64,000 nt of DNA from Aurantiacibacter atlanticus (GTDB lineage: Bacteria > Pseudomonadota > Alphaproteobacteria > Sphingomonadales > Sphingomonadaceae): positions 124,001 to 188,000 of the forward strand of contig NZ_CP011310.1 of NCBI RefSeq assembly GCF_001077815.2. Reading direction: 5' to 3'. The number at the start of each line of letters is the position of its first letter. Position 1 is the stretch's first letter. Shown here piece by piece: positions 44,304 to 53,374 of the stretch. Both the position numbers and the translations under genes were made by a program. The notes beneath the pieces were generated by a model. It was not told the DNA's origin. It did not search any database and was given only the letters and a program-made list of their open reading frames with translations.

Positions 44304-44504
44304 CACTGACGCTCATCCGAAAGGTCCTTCCGGATGGGGAGCGGCGCGGTTAGCACCAGCTTGCCACCCCCGCAAGAGATAATCGTGCTGTTTTGGCTCC
44401 CCTTTGAAACATTAGGCCGCCACTATCCGATAACCCCTTCACAAACTGCACACTGACGCCACATTGGGCCCTTATCCGCACGTAACTTTTACAGGAGCAT
44501 CACC

Positions 44505-45458
44505 TTGGCAAGCATGGGCCTCAATATTGACGAACAAAAAGCGGTCGACCGTTTTCGCAAGCAGGTGGTGGAACCCAGCCAGACCAAGCTGGTGATCGTC
44601 GATTTCTGGGCCGAATGGTGCGGTCCGTGCAAGGCGCTGGCGCCGATGCTGGAAAAAGTGGTCGCCGAATATTCCGACAAGGGCGTGCTTCTGGCCAAGA
44701 TCGATGTGGATGAGGAAAAGTTCATCGCGGCCCAGTTTCAGGTCCAGTCCATCCCCACGGTCTATGCCATATTCAAGGGCCAGCCTGTCGCCGATTTGAC
44801 CTCCGCGCGCACGGAATCGCAGCTGAAATCCGCTCTCGACGAGCTGCTGAAGCAATTGCCGGTGCAGCCGGGTGCTGGCGGTGCGGAAGACGAAATGGCA
44901 CAGATGGAAGCCCAGCTTGCCGAGATGATCGCCATGGGCGAAGAACTGCTCGCTGCAGAAGAGCATGACAAGGCGATTGAGCTTTATTCGCAAATCTCCC
45001 AAGGCGCCCCACCTCCCCTGGCGCAGAAGCCCGAAGTACAATCTGGCCTGATCCGCGCGCTGATCGCTGCCGGACGCACCGAGGAAGCGCGCGCCGCTTT
45101 CGACAATCTGCCAGAGGATGTGCAGGGCGATCCGCTGGTGCAGCAGGCGCAGACTGCGATTGAACTGGCCGGAACCAAGGTCGATGACAGCGAATTGCAG
45201 GCATTGCGCGCCGCGGCAGCCGAACGTCCGGCTGATAATGCAGCTCAACTGGCATTTGCCGAAGCGGCCTTTGCGGCTGGTGAACGTGACGAAGCAGCCG
45301 ATGTGCTGCTACGCGCGATCAAGGCATCGGGTGAAGGCGAAGACGGTGAAGCGGATGAAGTAAAGGCTAAACTGCTCCAGATCTTCGAAGCAGTAGGACT
45401 GGAAGATCCGTGGGTTTCAGCCCAGCGCCGCAAGCTTTCATTGCTGTTGTTCGGATGA
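44505..45458 (+). CDS. Thioredoxin-tetratricopeptide co-chaperone (YbbN/CnoX-like)
   Basis: 317 residues. Starts at TTG 44505 with GGAG seven bases upstream; the ATG at 44514 is too far from it. Thioredoxin domain with WCGPC (Cys39, Cys42), then an acidic linker and TPR-like helices (LAEMIAMGEELLAAEEHDKA, LIRALIAAGRTEEARAAFDN, AFAEAAFAAGERDEAADVLL). This is the YbbN/CnoX layout of holdases that hand clients to chaperones; an intact CxxC is kept here. The stop overlaps the ATG of the next gene (ATGA). Confidence 0.9.
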   Translation: MASMGLNIDEQKAVDRFRKQVVEPSQTKLVIVDFWAEWCGPCKALAPMLEKVVAEYSDKGVLLAKIDVDEEKFIAAQFQVQSIPTVYAIFKGQPVADLTSARTESQLKSALDELLKQLPVQPGAGGAEDEMAQMEAQLAEMIAMGEELLAAEEHDKAIELYSQISQGAPPPLAQKPEVQSGLIRALIAAGRTEEARAAFDNLPEDVQGDPLVQQAQTAIELAGTKVDDSELQALRAAAAERPADNAAQLAFAEAAFAAGERDEAADVLLRAIKASGEGEDGEADEVKAKLLQIFEAVGLEDPWVSAQRRKLSLLLFG

Positions 45459-46069
45459 GCGGAACGCGTCTTTCCATCTTTCCGCTGACAGGTGCGATCC
45501 TGTTTCCCGGGCTGCAATTGCCGCTCCATATATTCGAGCCGCGATATCGCGCGATGGTTGGCGATTCGCTGGCTCGTGACCGCAGAATTGCGATGATCCA
45601 GCCGACCGAACCGGAGGATGATGCCCCGCTTTACGGGATTGGTTGTGTGGGCAAGATTACCGATGTGCAAACCAGTGAGGACGGGTTGTATAACATCGTC
45701 CTGGAAGGCGAGGCGCGTTTCCGTATCCTGCGCGAACTCAGCGTCAATACGCCGTTTAGGCAGGTCGAGGCAGAATTGATCGAAGAGCCTGCCGAGGAGT
45801 ATCTCTCATTGGGTGAACGCGCCAGCTTTGAGCATGAGGCGCGCAAATTTGCCGATGCACAGGGCTATGCGATTGACTGGGATTCGGTCGCGCAACTGGA
45901 TGATGTCACGCTTATCAACGGGGTATCGCAAATTGCGCCATTCGATGCCGCCGCCAAGCAGGGCCTGCTCGAAGCGCCTAACCTGCGCGAAAGGTGCGAT
46001 CTGCTAGTGTCCTTGCTGGAGTTTTTCGCCAAGGGCGATCCCGATGAAGGTCACGTCACGCTTCAGTAG
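45455..46069 (+). CDS. Lon N-terminal (substrate-binding) domain protein
   Basis: 204 residues. RLSIFPLTGAILFPGLQLPL, HIFEPRYRAMVGDSL and PLYGIGCVGKITDVQTSEDG match the LON substrate-binding domain found alone in many alphaproteobacteria, without ATPase or protease. Coupled by ATGA overlap to the YbbN-like gene, so the pair may work in protein quality control; this is inferred from context. Confidence 0.9.
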   Translation: MSGTRLSIFPLTGAILFPGLQLPLHIFEPRYRAMVGDSLARDRRIAMIQPTEPEDDAPLYGIGCVGKITDVQTSEDGLYNIVLEGEARFRILRELSVNTPFRQVEAELIEEPAEEYLSLGERASFEHEARKFADAQGYAIDWDSVAQLDDVTLINGVSQIAPFDAAAKQGLLEAPNLRERCDLLVSLLEFFAKGDPDEGHVTLQ

Positions 46070-46074
46070 CGCAT

Positions 46075-46698
46075 TCAGACGTTGAAACTGCCGCGCAATC
46101 CGTCAATCACATATTGTGCGGCCAGCGCGGCGAGCAGCACGCCAAGCAATCGCGTAATCACCGCTTCTACCCGCGCACCAAGCATGCGGATCAGCGGACC
46201 CGCCGCCATCAGCGCAACCATGGTGAGAAGCAGCACAGCGCCAAGCGCGCCTAGGACGACCAGCGTTTCGTCCAGCCCTTCTGCCTCATTCTGCAACAGC
46301 ATGATGGCGGCAATCGCGCCTGGACCTGCCAGCATCGGCATCGCCATGGGGAAGACCGAGACATCCTCGACCTCTGGTGTGGCGGCAACCTTTTCGGCGC
46401 GTTCCTCACGCCGCTGGGTGCGCTTTTCAAAAACCATTTCCCAGGCAATCCAGAACAGCATCAGGCCGCCTGCAATGCGGAAACTGTCAAGCTCAATATG
46501 CAGCGCGCCCAGCAGATCCTGCCCGAAGAGGGCGAATACAAGCAGTATGATTGCCGCGATCACGCAAGCCCGCATCGCCATATTGCGGGCCTGCGCAGGC
46601 GTCGCACCCTTTGTCAGCCCGGCATAAATTGGCGCGCAACCCGGCGGATCGATCACCACGAACAGCGTGATAAAGGCGGAAAGGAACAGTTGGAGCAC
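46075..46698 (-). CDS. MarC family integral membrane protein
   Basis: 207 residues with six hydrophobic segments (LFLSAFITLFVVIDPPGCAP, MRACVIAAIILLVFALF, IAGGLMLFWIAWEM, MPMLAGPGAIAAIMLL, LGALGAVLLLTMVALM, ITRLLGVLLAALAAQYVID). The order fits MarC/YhgN, a family without an agreed function. It is directly behind the lipoprotein gene (6 bp). Confidence 0.9.
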   Translation of the reverse strand: MLQLFLSAFITLFVVIDPPGCAPIYAGLTKGATPAQARNMAMRACVIAAIILLVFALFGQDLLGALHIELDSFRIAGGLMLFWIAWEMVFEKRTQRREERAEKVAATPEVEDVSVFPMAMPMLAGPGAIAAIMLLQNEAEGLDETLVVLGALGAVLLLTMVALMAAGPLIRMLGARVEAVITRLLGVLLAALAAQYVIDGLRGSFNV

Positions 46699-46704
46699 GG
46701 CTTG

Positions 46705-47499
46705 TTACTGACCTTGTGGCGATGGCGCAGATGCGGGGTCTGGCGGAACGGTGAAATCCAGTGCCTGTTCCCAGACACCATTGCGCAGCCAATCCACGAC
46801 GACACGACGGGTTCCATCTGCGTGATGTTCCCACCTGTATTGCAATGTCCAGTCATCGGACTGGCGCGTGCGACTTTTTACATTGTCGGCCAGTTCTGCC
46901 TCAGGCGGCAGGGCGATGGGGCCACCGCGCGCGCAATCGGCCACGCGCCCGTCGATCGCAGTCATGCCGGGAACGATGATTGCGTCCTCGGGAATATCCG
47001 GCGCGGTGCGCGGCGCTGGCTGCGGATTATCGGGCGCGGCCATTTCATATGACCATTTATAGCCGCGGTCGCTCTGCAGATCCCACGCGGTGACATAACT
47101 GCCCAGAAGTCCTTCTGGGTCCTGGAACCGCCCGAAACTGACCGCCAATGTGCCATCGCAGCTCGACCAGACGGCGGTGGGCGACCAGGCGACGGCCTCC
47201 GCCGGGTCTGCCAGTTCTGCAAGAAAAGAGGCGGCAGGGATCGTTCCATCACGGCCATGCAGCAAGGCGCCCGTAGCGGCATATTCGCGCGAGGCGGTCC
47301 ACTGGCCTTCATCGCGGGCCTTGCGCGCAAAAGCGATATCGGCAGCGACAACGCGGCCCGGATCACCAATCGTATCGAGCCGATCCAGGACGGAGGCAGC
47401 CTCACGCCCCTGCCGCTTTCGCTGCTGCGCCTGGGAGGAAGTGCAAGCTGACAAGAGCGCGGCCAGTGCGATTGCGAAGACAAGATTGCGCGCCGTCAT
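46705..47499 (-). CDS. Putative lipoprotein, unknown function
   Basis: 264 residues from MTARNLVFAIALAALLSAC; lipobox LLSAC with Cys19. The mature part has a Trp-rich, beta-like segment (LLGSYVTAWDLQSDRGYKW, SDDWTLQYRWEHHADGTRRV) and ends in Pro-rich FTVPPDPASAP. Not recognised. Located between yggT and marC on the same strand, likely one transcript. Confidence 0.75.
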   Translation of the reverse strand: MTARNLVFAIALAALLSACTSSQAQQRKRQGREAASVLDRLDTIGDPGRVVAADIAFARKARDEGQWTASREYAATGALLHGRDGTIPAASFLAELADPAEAVAWSPTAVWSSCDGTLAVSFGRFQDPEGLLGSYVTAWDLQSDRGYKWSYEMAAPDNPQPAPRTAPDIPEDAIIVPGMTAIDGRVADCARGGPIALPPEAELADNVKSRTRQSDDWTLQYRWEHHADGTRRVVVDWLRNGVWEQALDFTVPPDPASAPSPQGQ

Positions 47500-47539
47500 G
47501 AAATTCCTATGCGCCCAAACGGACGCTGTAAATGGAGTA

Positions 47540-47815
47540 TCAGGCGATATTGCCAAGAATGATGATGACTGCATTAAGCAGCAGGATCAGCACCAGCGGC
47601 GAAAAGTCTATCGCGCCTGTTGCAGGCAACAACCGGCGGATTGGCTGCAGCAGCGGATCGAGCAGTGACTGGATCGAGCGGTAGACCTGCGTCAGGAACT
47701 GGTTGCTGGGGCTGATCACGTTGAAGGCGAACAGCAGCCCGATAACGAACTGGATAATGACCAGGAAGATGATCGCATTCACGACCATGCTGAGAATCTG
47801 GATAATGGCGATCAC
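47540..47815 (-). CDS. YggT family membrane protein
   Basis: 91 residues with two membrane helices (MIAIIQILSMVVNAIIFLVI and IDFSPLVLILLLNAVIIILG) and the family motif RSIQSLLDPLLQPIRRLLP between them. YggT proteins are often near cell-division or osmotic-stress genes; their function is unsettled. Confidence 0.9.
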   Translation of the reverse strand: MIAIIQILSMVVNAIIFLVIIQFVIGLLFAFNVISPSNQFLTQVYRSIQSLLDPLLQPIRRLLPATGAIDFSPLVLILLLNAVIIILGNIA

Positions 47816-47972
47816 GCGTTTTTCCCGTCTGTATTGTCAGGCGTGGCGGCAAGCCTGCCGATAGATTTGACCCAGAGGCAATCTAGGCGCGCTGACGCCC
47901 AGTCTCAAGCCGTAGTATTTGGAGTTGATGTTTGTCATGATATTTAGGTCGCACTGCATCAGGGTGGCGGAG

Positions 47973-48899
47973 CTAGCTCCCTGACTGGCAGGCGCTGACG
48001 AGAGTGCCTGCACCGCGACTGGTGAAGAACTCCAGCAGCATGGCATGGGGCACACGCCCATCCAGCACCACGGCGGCTTCGCAGCCCGCCTCTACCGCAT
48101 CCACACAGGTTTGCAGCTTGGGTATCATCCCACCGCTGATCGTGCCGTTTTCCCGCAGTTCGGCAATGTCGGCGGGTTGCAGGTCGGTCAGCAGATTGCC
48201 CTGCTTGTCGAGCACGCCGGCAACATCGGTCAGCAGGAACAGTCGCGCCGCACCCAACGCTGCGGCAATCGCACCTGCCATGGTGTCGGCATTGATGTTG
48301 TAAGTGTGCCCCGCCCCGTCTGATGCGATGGGAGCGATGATCGGAATCATGCCCGCATCGCTCACGGTCTTGAGGACACTGGTATCGACTGCCACCGGCT
48401 CTCCGACAAAGCCGAGATCCACCGCCTGTTCGATCTGGCTGCCCGGATCCTTTGCCGTCCGCTTGACCTTTTCGGCACGCACCATCTTGCCATCCTTGCC
48501 CGACAGGCCAAGCGCCTTGCCTCCGGCCTGATTGACCCAGCCAACCAATTCCTTGTTGATAGAGCCGGATAAAACCATTTCGGCAATCTCGGCGGTGGCC
48601 TTGTCGGTCACGCGCAGACCGTCGACAAATGTGCTTTCGACACCCAGTTTCTTCAGCATGGCGCCGATCTGCGGGCCGCCGCCATGCACGACGACCGGAT
48701 TGATACCGACAGCCTTCAGCAAGACGATATCTTCGGCGAAATCTTCCGCCGCAGCCGGATCGCCCATTGCATGGCCACCGTATTTCACCACGAAGCTGCG
48801 GCCTGCATAGCGCTGGAAATAGGGCAGCGCCTCGATCAGTGTCTCGGCCTTGGTCAGCATGGTTGCGTCGCTGGGCTGTGGATTGACAGTATTGGTCAT
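47973..48899 (-). CDS. argB: Acetylglutamate kinase
   Basis: 308 residues from [11 protein letters not shown] (the real start could also be the ATG 14 codons later). [32 protein letters not shown] and [20 protein letters not shown] are kinase signatures; [16 protein letters not shown] is present. It phosphorylates N-acetylglutamate in arginine synthesis. The N-terminal helix [14 protein letters not shown] is the part used for arginine feedback in other bacteria. Confidence 0.95.
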   Translation of the reverse strand: MTNTVNPQPSDATMLTKAETLIEALPYFQRYAGRSFVVKYGGHAMGDPAAAEDFAEDIVLLKAVGINPVVVHGGGPQIGAMLKKLGVESTFVDGLRVTDKATAEIAEMVLSGSINKELVGWVNQAGGKALGLSGKDGKMVRAEKVKRTAKDPGSQIEQAVDLGFVGEPVAVDTSVLKTVSDAGMIPIIAPIASDGAGHTYNINADTMAGAIAAALGAARLFLLTDVAGVLDKQGNLLTDLQPADIAELRENGTISGGMIPKLQTCVDAVEAGCEAAVVLDGRVPHAMLLEFFTSRGAGTLVSACQSGS

Positions 48900-49088
48900 G
48901 GGAGCGCGCAATAGTGTGCAAGTCTGCCAAGGGCCAGCAATTTGCGCTATCCAATTACCGGGGACGGGCAGAACAATTGTGTTCCGCGACTTAACGAGAA
49001 ATCAATAAAGGCAGGCGACAGTGTGGCATAGCAGAATTCGCTCTTCACTTGGCTTTCCCGGCCAATTGGAGTGACAGGAGGTTGTTCA

Positions 49089-49223
49089 TGAACGAACCGG
49101 CCAATTCAGATACTACCAAAGGGCGCCGCAAGACGGATCGCCGCAAGTCCGATATGCCTCGCGATGGCGTGGATCGCCGTATGGGTGATCGCCGCAGTAG
49201 CCCGCGCATTTTGGCACAGTAGG
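49089..49223 (+). CDS. 44-aa highly basic small protein
   Basis: MNEPANSDTTKGRRKTDRRK is followed by SDMPRDGVDRRMGDRRSSPR and ILAQ: four DRR or GRR units, no hydrophobic core, net charge about +8. A perfect ribosome binding site (AGGAGG, six bases before ATG) marks it as a real gene. It precedes ppk2 by 62 bp on the same strand. Its composition suggests binding to an anionic polymer (nucleic acid or polyphosphate); that is speculation prompted by the neighbour. Family unknown. Confidence 0.7.
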
Positions 49224-49285
49224 CCCCACTCCAGCCGCTGGTTGTTTCTGGCCTTCGCGCCCTGCTTGCGGCAAGACTGCGTGCC

Positions 49286-50059
49286 ATGAAAAAGAAGCTT
49301 TATGAAGACAGGCTCGAGGCGCTTGAGCATGAACTGGTTGCTATGGCCCGCTGGGCAAAAGCCACCGGCGAGCGCATTTGCGTGCTGCTCGAAGGGCGCG
49401 ATACGGCGGGCAAGGGCGGCACGATCAAGGCCATTGCCGACAGGGTGAACCCGCGCCAGTGTCGCATAGTCGCGCTGCCCAAGCCCAGCGATGTGGAGCG
49501 CACGCAATGGTATTTCCAACGCTATGTGCCGCACCTCCCCGCCGCAGGAGAGATCGTGCTGTTCGATCGCAGCTGGTATAACCGCGCTGGCGTCGAAAAA
49601 GTGATGGGCTTTGCCAGCGATACGGAGGTTGACAAATTCCTGCGCGAAGTGCCGGTCTTCGAAAGATTGCTGGTCGATGATGGCATCAGGCTTTTCAAAT
49701 ACTGGTTAAGCGCAGATCAGGCCCATCAGGAGGAACGCTTTGCCGAACGGCTGGAGGACCCGCTCAAACGCTGGAAGCTTTCGCCCATCGACATAAAGGC
49801 GCGCACGAAGTTTGCCGATTACAGCGCCGCGAGGGAGGCCATGTTTGCCGCCACGCATACAGATCACGCGCCATGGACCGTGGTTGACTACAACGATCAG
49901 AAGCACGGCCGCCTTACGCTGATCCATGACCTGCTCGATCGCCTGCCCGATACACACATCCCCGATCAACCGCTCGACTGGCCAGCGCTTGACCATGCGC
50001 CGCTGGATGAGGCGTTCGATCTGCTCCGGCCGATTGCACCCTATCCGCTGGACGATTGA
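49286..50059 (+). CDS. ppk2: Polyphosphate kinase 2
   Basis: 257 residues. Walker A GRDTAGKGGTIKAI (lysine before GG), then LPKPSDVERTQWYFQRYVPH, IVLFDRSWYNRAGVEKVMGF with the Walker B Asp, and FKYWLSADQAHQEERFAERL are PPK2 hallmarks. It transfers phosphate between polyphosphate and nucleotides (GDP/ADP, depending on subclass); single-domain form. Confidence 0.93.
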   Translation: MKKKLYEDRLEALEHELVAMARWAKATGERICVLLEGRDTAGKGGTIKAIADRVNPRQCRIVALPKPSDVERTQWYFQRYVPHLPAAGEIVLFDRSWYNRAGVEKVMGFASDTEVDKFLREVPVFERLLVDDGIRLFKYWLSADQAHQEERFAERLEDPLKRWKLSPIDIKARTKFADYSAAREAMFAATHTDHAPWTVVDYNDQKHGRLTLIHDLLDRLPDTHIPDQPLDWPALDHAPLDEAFDLLRPIAPYPLDD

Positions 50060-50078
50060 TCCCTGCTATAGCCCTGCC

Positions 50079-50738
50079 ATGAGCATGATTATGACCATCA
50101 CCCTATCACCCGCCCGCCTTGCCGCCGCCTTCGCCACGCTGGCTCTTGCCGCCTGTGCCAGTACGCCATCCATTCCCGCCCTGCCGCCATCGCAGGAGGC
50201 ATATTGGGACAATCTGGCAAGCCATTGCGGGAATGCCTATGCGGGCGGCCTTGCCAGTTCGGATGAGCGGGATGCCGATTGGGCGGGCAAGCGCATGGTG
50301 GCCCACTGGGCGCAATGTTCGCCCACCCGCATTGCCATCGCCTTCCATGTGGAGGACGCTGGCGAGGCGGAGGGATGGAACCGCAGCCGCACCTGGATCG
50401 TCACCCGCACCTCCGATGGCCTGCGCCTCAAACACGATCACCGCCATTCTGATGGCACGCAGGACGCCGTCACCCAATATGGCGGCGATACGCTGTCATC
50501 CGGCACTGCCCGCGTGCAGGATTTCCCCGTCGATGCCTTTTCCATCGCCCTGTTCGAGCGTGAGGGACTGGACGCATCGCTCACCAATATCTGGCGCGTG
50601 GAGGTGGACCCGGCAGACCAGCGCGCCGCCCGCTTTGCCTATCAACTCACCCGCCGCAACGATCCCACCCGCCTGTTTCGCGTGGAATTTGATGCAAGCC
50701 GCAATATCGCCGTCCCGCCGCCTGCCTGGGGCTGGTAG
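50079..50738 (+). CDS. Putative lipoprotein, unknown function
   Basis: 219 residues from MSMIMTITLSPARLAAAFAT; lipobox LAAC with Cys26. Mature part: YWDNLASHCGNAYAGGLASS, MVAHWAQCSPTRIAIAFHV, WNRSRTWIVTRTSDGLRLKH and HDHRHSDGTQDAVTQYGG. His- and Trp-rich loops are notable, but I do not know the family. An intrinsic terminator lies about 65 bp after the stop. Confidence 0.78.
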   Translation: MSMIMTITLSPARLAAAFATLALAACASTPSIPALPPSQEAYWDNLASHCGNAYAGGLASSDERDADWAGKRMVAHWAQCSPTRIAIAFHVEDAGEAEGWNRSRTWIVTRTSDGLRLKHDHRHSDGTQDAVTQYGGDTLSSGTARVQDFPVDAFSIALFEREGLDASLTNIWRVEVDPADQRAARFAYQLTRRNDPTRLFRVEFDASRNIAVPPPAWGW

Positions 50739-50757
50739 AGCACGGCCCTGCCGCGAT

Positions 50758-50789
50758 CAGGGTGACAAAGGTTACACAGTGTCACCCTG
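50758..50789. repeat. 10-bp inverted repeat CAGGGTGACA ... TGTCACCCTG
   Basis: Perfect arms at 50758-50767 and 50780-50789 with 12 bases between; a third copy of the arm (CAGGGTGACA) is at about 50841. There is no T run, so it is more like a protein site or part of a complex terminator. Confidence 0.55.
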
Positions 50790-50803
50790 CCCGATAGGGC
50801 CAG

Positions 50804-50827
50804 AACCCGCGCAATTCTGCGGGTTTT
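50804..50827 (+). terminator. Intrinsic terminator after the lipoprotein gene
   Basis: AACCCGC and GCGGGTT pair around an 8-base loop and are followed by TTTT. Confidence 0.65.
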
Positions 50828-50953
50828 CACGCCATGACGCAGGGTGACACCTTTGCACATAAAACGCAGTTTCACAGGCGCAGCGCATCCATCAATTGCA
50901 CCCAACCTTGGTGGGCGCTGGCACCTGTGTAGGAAAGTGCTAGGCTGGCGGTG

Positions 50954-51448
50954 ATGAACCAGACGCAATCCGATCCGCACAGGCAATCGCCCGAAGCCGA
51001 CACCGGAGCCGGCACCCCCTACGGCACCGGCCCCGGCACCGGCATCACGTTACAAAAACCGCTGATCGTGGGCTTGCTCTATCTGCTCAACATCTTCCTT
51101 GGGTTTTCCGTCTTTGTCGGCCTCATCCTCGCCTATGTCTGGCGCGGCGAGGAGGGGACGCAAGACTGGGAGCGCACCCATTACACCTATCTCATCCGCA
51201 CCTTCTGGATCGGACTGGCGATAATGGCCGTGATTGGCGCGGTGTGGCTCTTGATGTTTATATCGATGGCAACAACAGGGCAGTTTAGCGGAGCAGGAGA
51301 GGCGGAACCTGAAGTCTTCCTCACCATGATCATCGGAATGATATTGGCCATTGTCGGCATGATCTGGTTCTGCCTGCGCGCCATTTTGTCGATAGTGAAG
51401 GCAGGCGGCCAGCAACCGATGCAAAGGCCGGAGACTTGGCTGTTCTGA
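50954..51448 (+). CDS. DUF4870-like membrane protein
   Basis: 164 residues with a Gly/Thr-rich N-terminal tail (ADTGAGTPYGTGPGTG) and three membrane segments (LIVGLLYLLNIFLGFSVFVG, FWIGLAIMAVIGAVWLLMFI, VFLTMIIGMILAIVGMIWFC). RGEEGTQDWERTHYTYLIRT between the first two fits DUF4870-type proteins. ATG at 50954, one codon after a GTG. Confidence 0.8.
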   Translation: MNQTQSDPHRQSPEADTGAGTPYGTGPGTGITLQKPLIVGLLYLLNIFLGFSVFVGLILAYVWRGEEGTQDWERTHYTYLIRTFWIGLAIMAVIGAVWLLMFISMATTGQFSGAGEAEPEVFLTMIIGMILAIVGMIWFCLRAILSIVKAGGQQPMQRPETWLF

Positions 51449-51507
51449 GCCAAGGCAGGCGGCATTTGCCGCTTGCGCTTTAGCCAATTCTGGCAACACT
51501 TGGCCGT

Positions 51508-52116
51508 GTGTCGAACATTCTGAAATTTCGCCGCGACCCGAAATGGATGCGCGAATTGAAGCGCAAGGCCCGCGCGCCCAAGCCGCCACCGCGCGGGGGC
51601 GGCACATTCTGGAAGCGGGCGCTTCGCGCCATTGGCCGCTGGCGGCTGGCTATCCTGATTGCAATAATGTTGATCGTGGGCGCGGATTCCTATCGCGGCG
51701 GGGCGGCGGCGCATTGGAATATCCTGCCGTGGACACCCGAGCCAACGGCTACTGACGCAGAGGCCGCGTGGTTCCAGATATGCAAGGGCGCAATCCGCTA
51801 TACTTGCGTGATCGATGGCGACACGATCTGGTATCGCGGCGAGAAGATCCGCGTGCTCGGCATCGACGCGCCCGAGGTTTCCTCACCGGGATGCCCGCGC
51901 GAAGAGGAACTGGGCGAGCGCGCCACCTATGCCTTGCGCGATATCCTCAACGAAGGCCCCTTCACCCTAAGCCGCGACGGCTTTGAACCCAATCGCGATA
52001 TCTACGACCGCCTGCTCCGCCGCGTCACACGCGAAGGCGAGCCGATTGCAGAACGGCTGATCTGGCAGGGACTGGCCGTGCGCTACCGCGCGGCGGGGCC
52101 GGGTTGGTGTGATTGA
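51508..52116 (+). CDS. Membrane-anchored thermonuclease-family (SNase) protein
   Basis: 202 residues. A basic N-terminus (RRDPKWMRELKRKARAPKPP) precedes one membrane helix (LAILIAIMLIVGADSY). The SNase domain follows: TCVIDGDTIWYRGEKIRVLG, IDAPEVSSPGCPREEEL, ERATYALRDILNEGPF, then RDIYDRLLRRV and IAERLIWQGLAV. It has the same layout as the copy on the tRNA-Leu element (22731-23282), so the two are paralogues. Active-site Asp, Glu and Arg positions look kept. Confidence 0.85.
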   Translation: MSNILKFRRDPKWMRELKRKARAPKPPPRGGGTFWKRALRAIGRWRLAILIAIMLIVGADSYRGGAAAHWNILPWTPEPTATDAEAAWFQICKGAIRYTCVIDGDTIWYRGEKIRVLGIDAPEVSSPGCPREEELGERATYALRDILNEGPFTLSRDGFEPNRDIYDRLLRRVTREGEPIAERLIWQGLAVRYRAAGPGWCD

Positions 52117-52123
52117 GAGGGAC

Positions 52124-52429
52124 TTAGTCCGGCCATTCCGCGAGATAGACGGCCAAGAAAACGAGCAGCACCAACTGCGCAGCAGCGATGAAATGAAGGT
52201 CGCTGCTGAAAGGTTGTTTGCGTGTCTTGTGGCGGAAAATCTGCCGACCCGCGTAGGCCCCCAACGTGCCGCCAAGCAGCGCCCACCCCAGTAGAGTAGC
52301 TTCGCTGATACGAGATTGGCCAGTCTCGGCGTACCACTTATCCGTCCCGAAGGCGGCGAAGCTGACGAAGCTGATCCCGATCAAGTAATAGGTGAGCCAC
52401 TCGGCAGTCACCAGTTCGAAAATCGCCAA
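52124..52429 (-). CDS. DUF1294 family membrane protein
   Basis: 101 residues. FELVTAEWLTYYLIGISFVS, FAAFGTDKWYAETGQSRISE, TLLGWALLGGTLGAYAGRQI and FRHKTRKQPF match DUF1294: two to three helices and the conserved DKW and FRHKT motifs. Convergent with the SNase gene, 7 bp apart. Function unknown. Confidence 0.88.
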   Translation of the reverse strand: MAIFELVTAEWLTYYLIGISFVSFAAFGTDKWYAETGQSRISEATLLGWALLGGTLGAYAGRQIFRHKTRKQPFSSDLHFIAAAQLVLLVFLAVYLAEWPD

Positions 52430-52636
52430 GGCGCGCTGCTCCCGTCAAACCGAAGATCGGGATGTAAGTCGGTTTTGATTTACAGGAAGTAAAGCGCTTG
52501 GTCCGCCGTGTAACCTGCGCAAGCGACGCTATTTTGGATCGTAACTTGTTGCAATGGATGACAGTGAGGCATCGGGTCGTCGAGCTGAAAATATTTGGGC
52601 AAATTGCACCACTTTCCACGTGGTGATCCCGAGGTC

Positions 52637-53374
52637 TTAAGCTCCAAATGCACCGCTTCCCATCATCTTCCCAAGGTCAAATTCCCGCTGAGCTTTCTCA
52701 GATAAATTATGCAAAAGCGCATGATCTTCTACCAGCTTTTTGAATTTATCACGCCCCTCGCCATAACAACAATTCACCGCAATCAGAATGAGTTCGGACT
52801 CAGAAAGTGTCGCGCGGAGGATTTGAATATAGAAATGCTTTTCGTCGGTTGCTGACCTGTCAACATAGCGGACCAGATGGTATAAAAATCGGAAATAGTG
52901 CCCGAGATCATTCTGATATTTTTCGTAGGTCTTTTCCCACGATCTCATCATTCCCGCCGCGCCGCGATGCCGGAGGAAGTAAACCATTGCACGAAACGCG
53001 TCTTGGCCGGTTCGTTGTGGACCTGAGCCGTCTAAGTCTACTGACGCTACGTTCTGACGATGATGATCGAGAAGTTGAAAGAAGGTTCTCTCGAAAGTGA
53101 CTTCAGCCGCGAGCTTGTCGGCATTATCTTCTCGAGCGCGCACTCGTTCGAATTCACTCCGTTGGCTGCGAAAGGTAGCGATTGCGCTAAGAGCTGCTAA
53201 CGAAGCCATCGCAGCGCTTAGCGGGCCAAAAGCGTCCCCGAACGCTCCAGGATTTGAGAAATTCCAATCTAGGCCGGCGGGATTCCATCCCGCCCCACTC
53301 AACGTTACGAACAGTGCCCAAGCTACAAACAGGGTCGCAACGATGACAAAAACCCGTCGGTCAATCGGGATCAT
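52637..53374 (-). CDS. AbiC-like putative phage abortive infection protein
   Basis: 245 residues from the ATG at 53374. Two N-terminal membrane segments (VFVIVATLFVAWALFVTL and a weak one near AAMASLAALSAIATF) lead into a helical domain: RTFFQLLDHHRQNV, YFRFLYHLVRYVD, YIQILRATLSESELILIAVN, CCYGEGRDKFKKLVEDHALL and HNL. This is the putative-AbiC pattern (putAbiC), a phage-defense family that stops growth on infection in lactococci. It overlaps the 3' end of a DUF2158-like gene by 14 bp and follows nrdB. Base composition is lower in GC than its neighbours, which suggests acquisition. Confidence 0.75.
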   Translation of the reverse strand: MIPIDRRVFVIVATLFVAWALFVTLSGAGWNPAGLDWNFSNPGAFGDAFGPLSAAMASLAALSAIATFRSQRSEFERVRAREDNADKLAAEVTFERTFFQLLDHHRQNVASVDLDGSGPQRTGQDAFRAMVYFLRHRGAAGMMRSWEKTYEKYQNDLGHYFRFLYHLVRYVDRSATDEKHFYIQILRATLSESELILIAVNCCYGEGRDKFKKLVEDHALLHNLSEKAQREFDLGKMMGSGAFGA

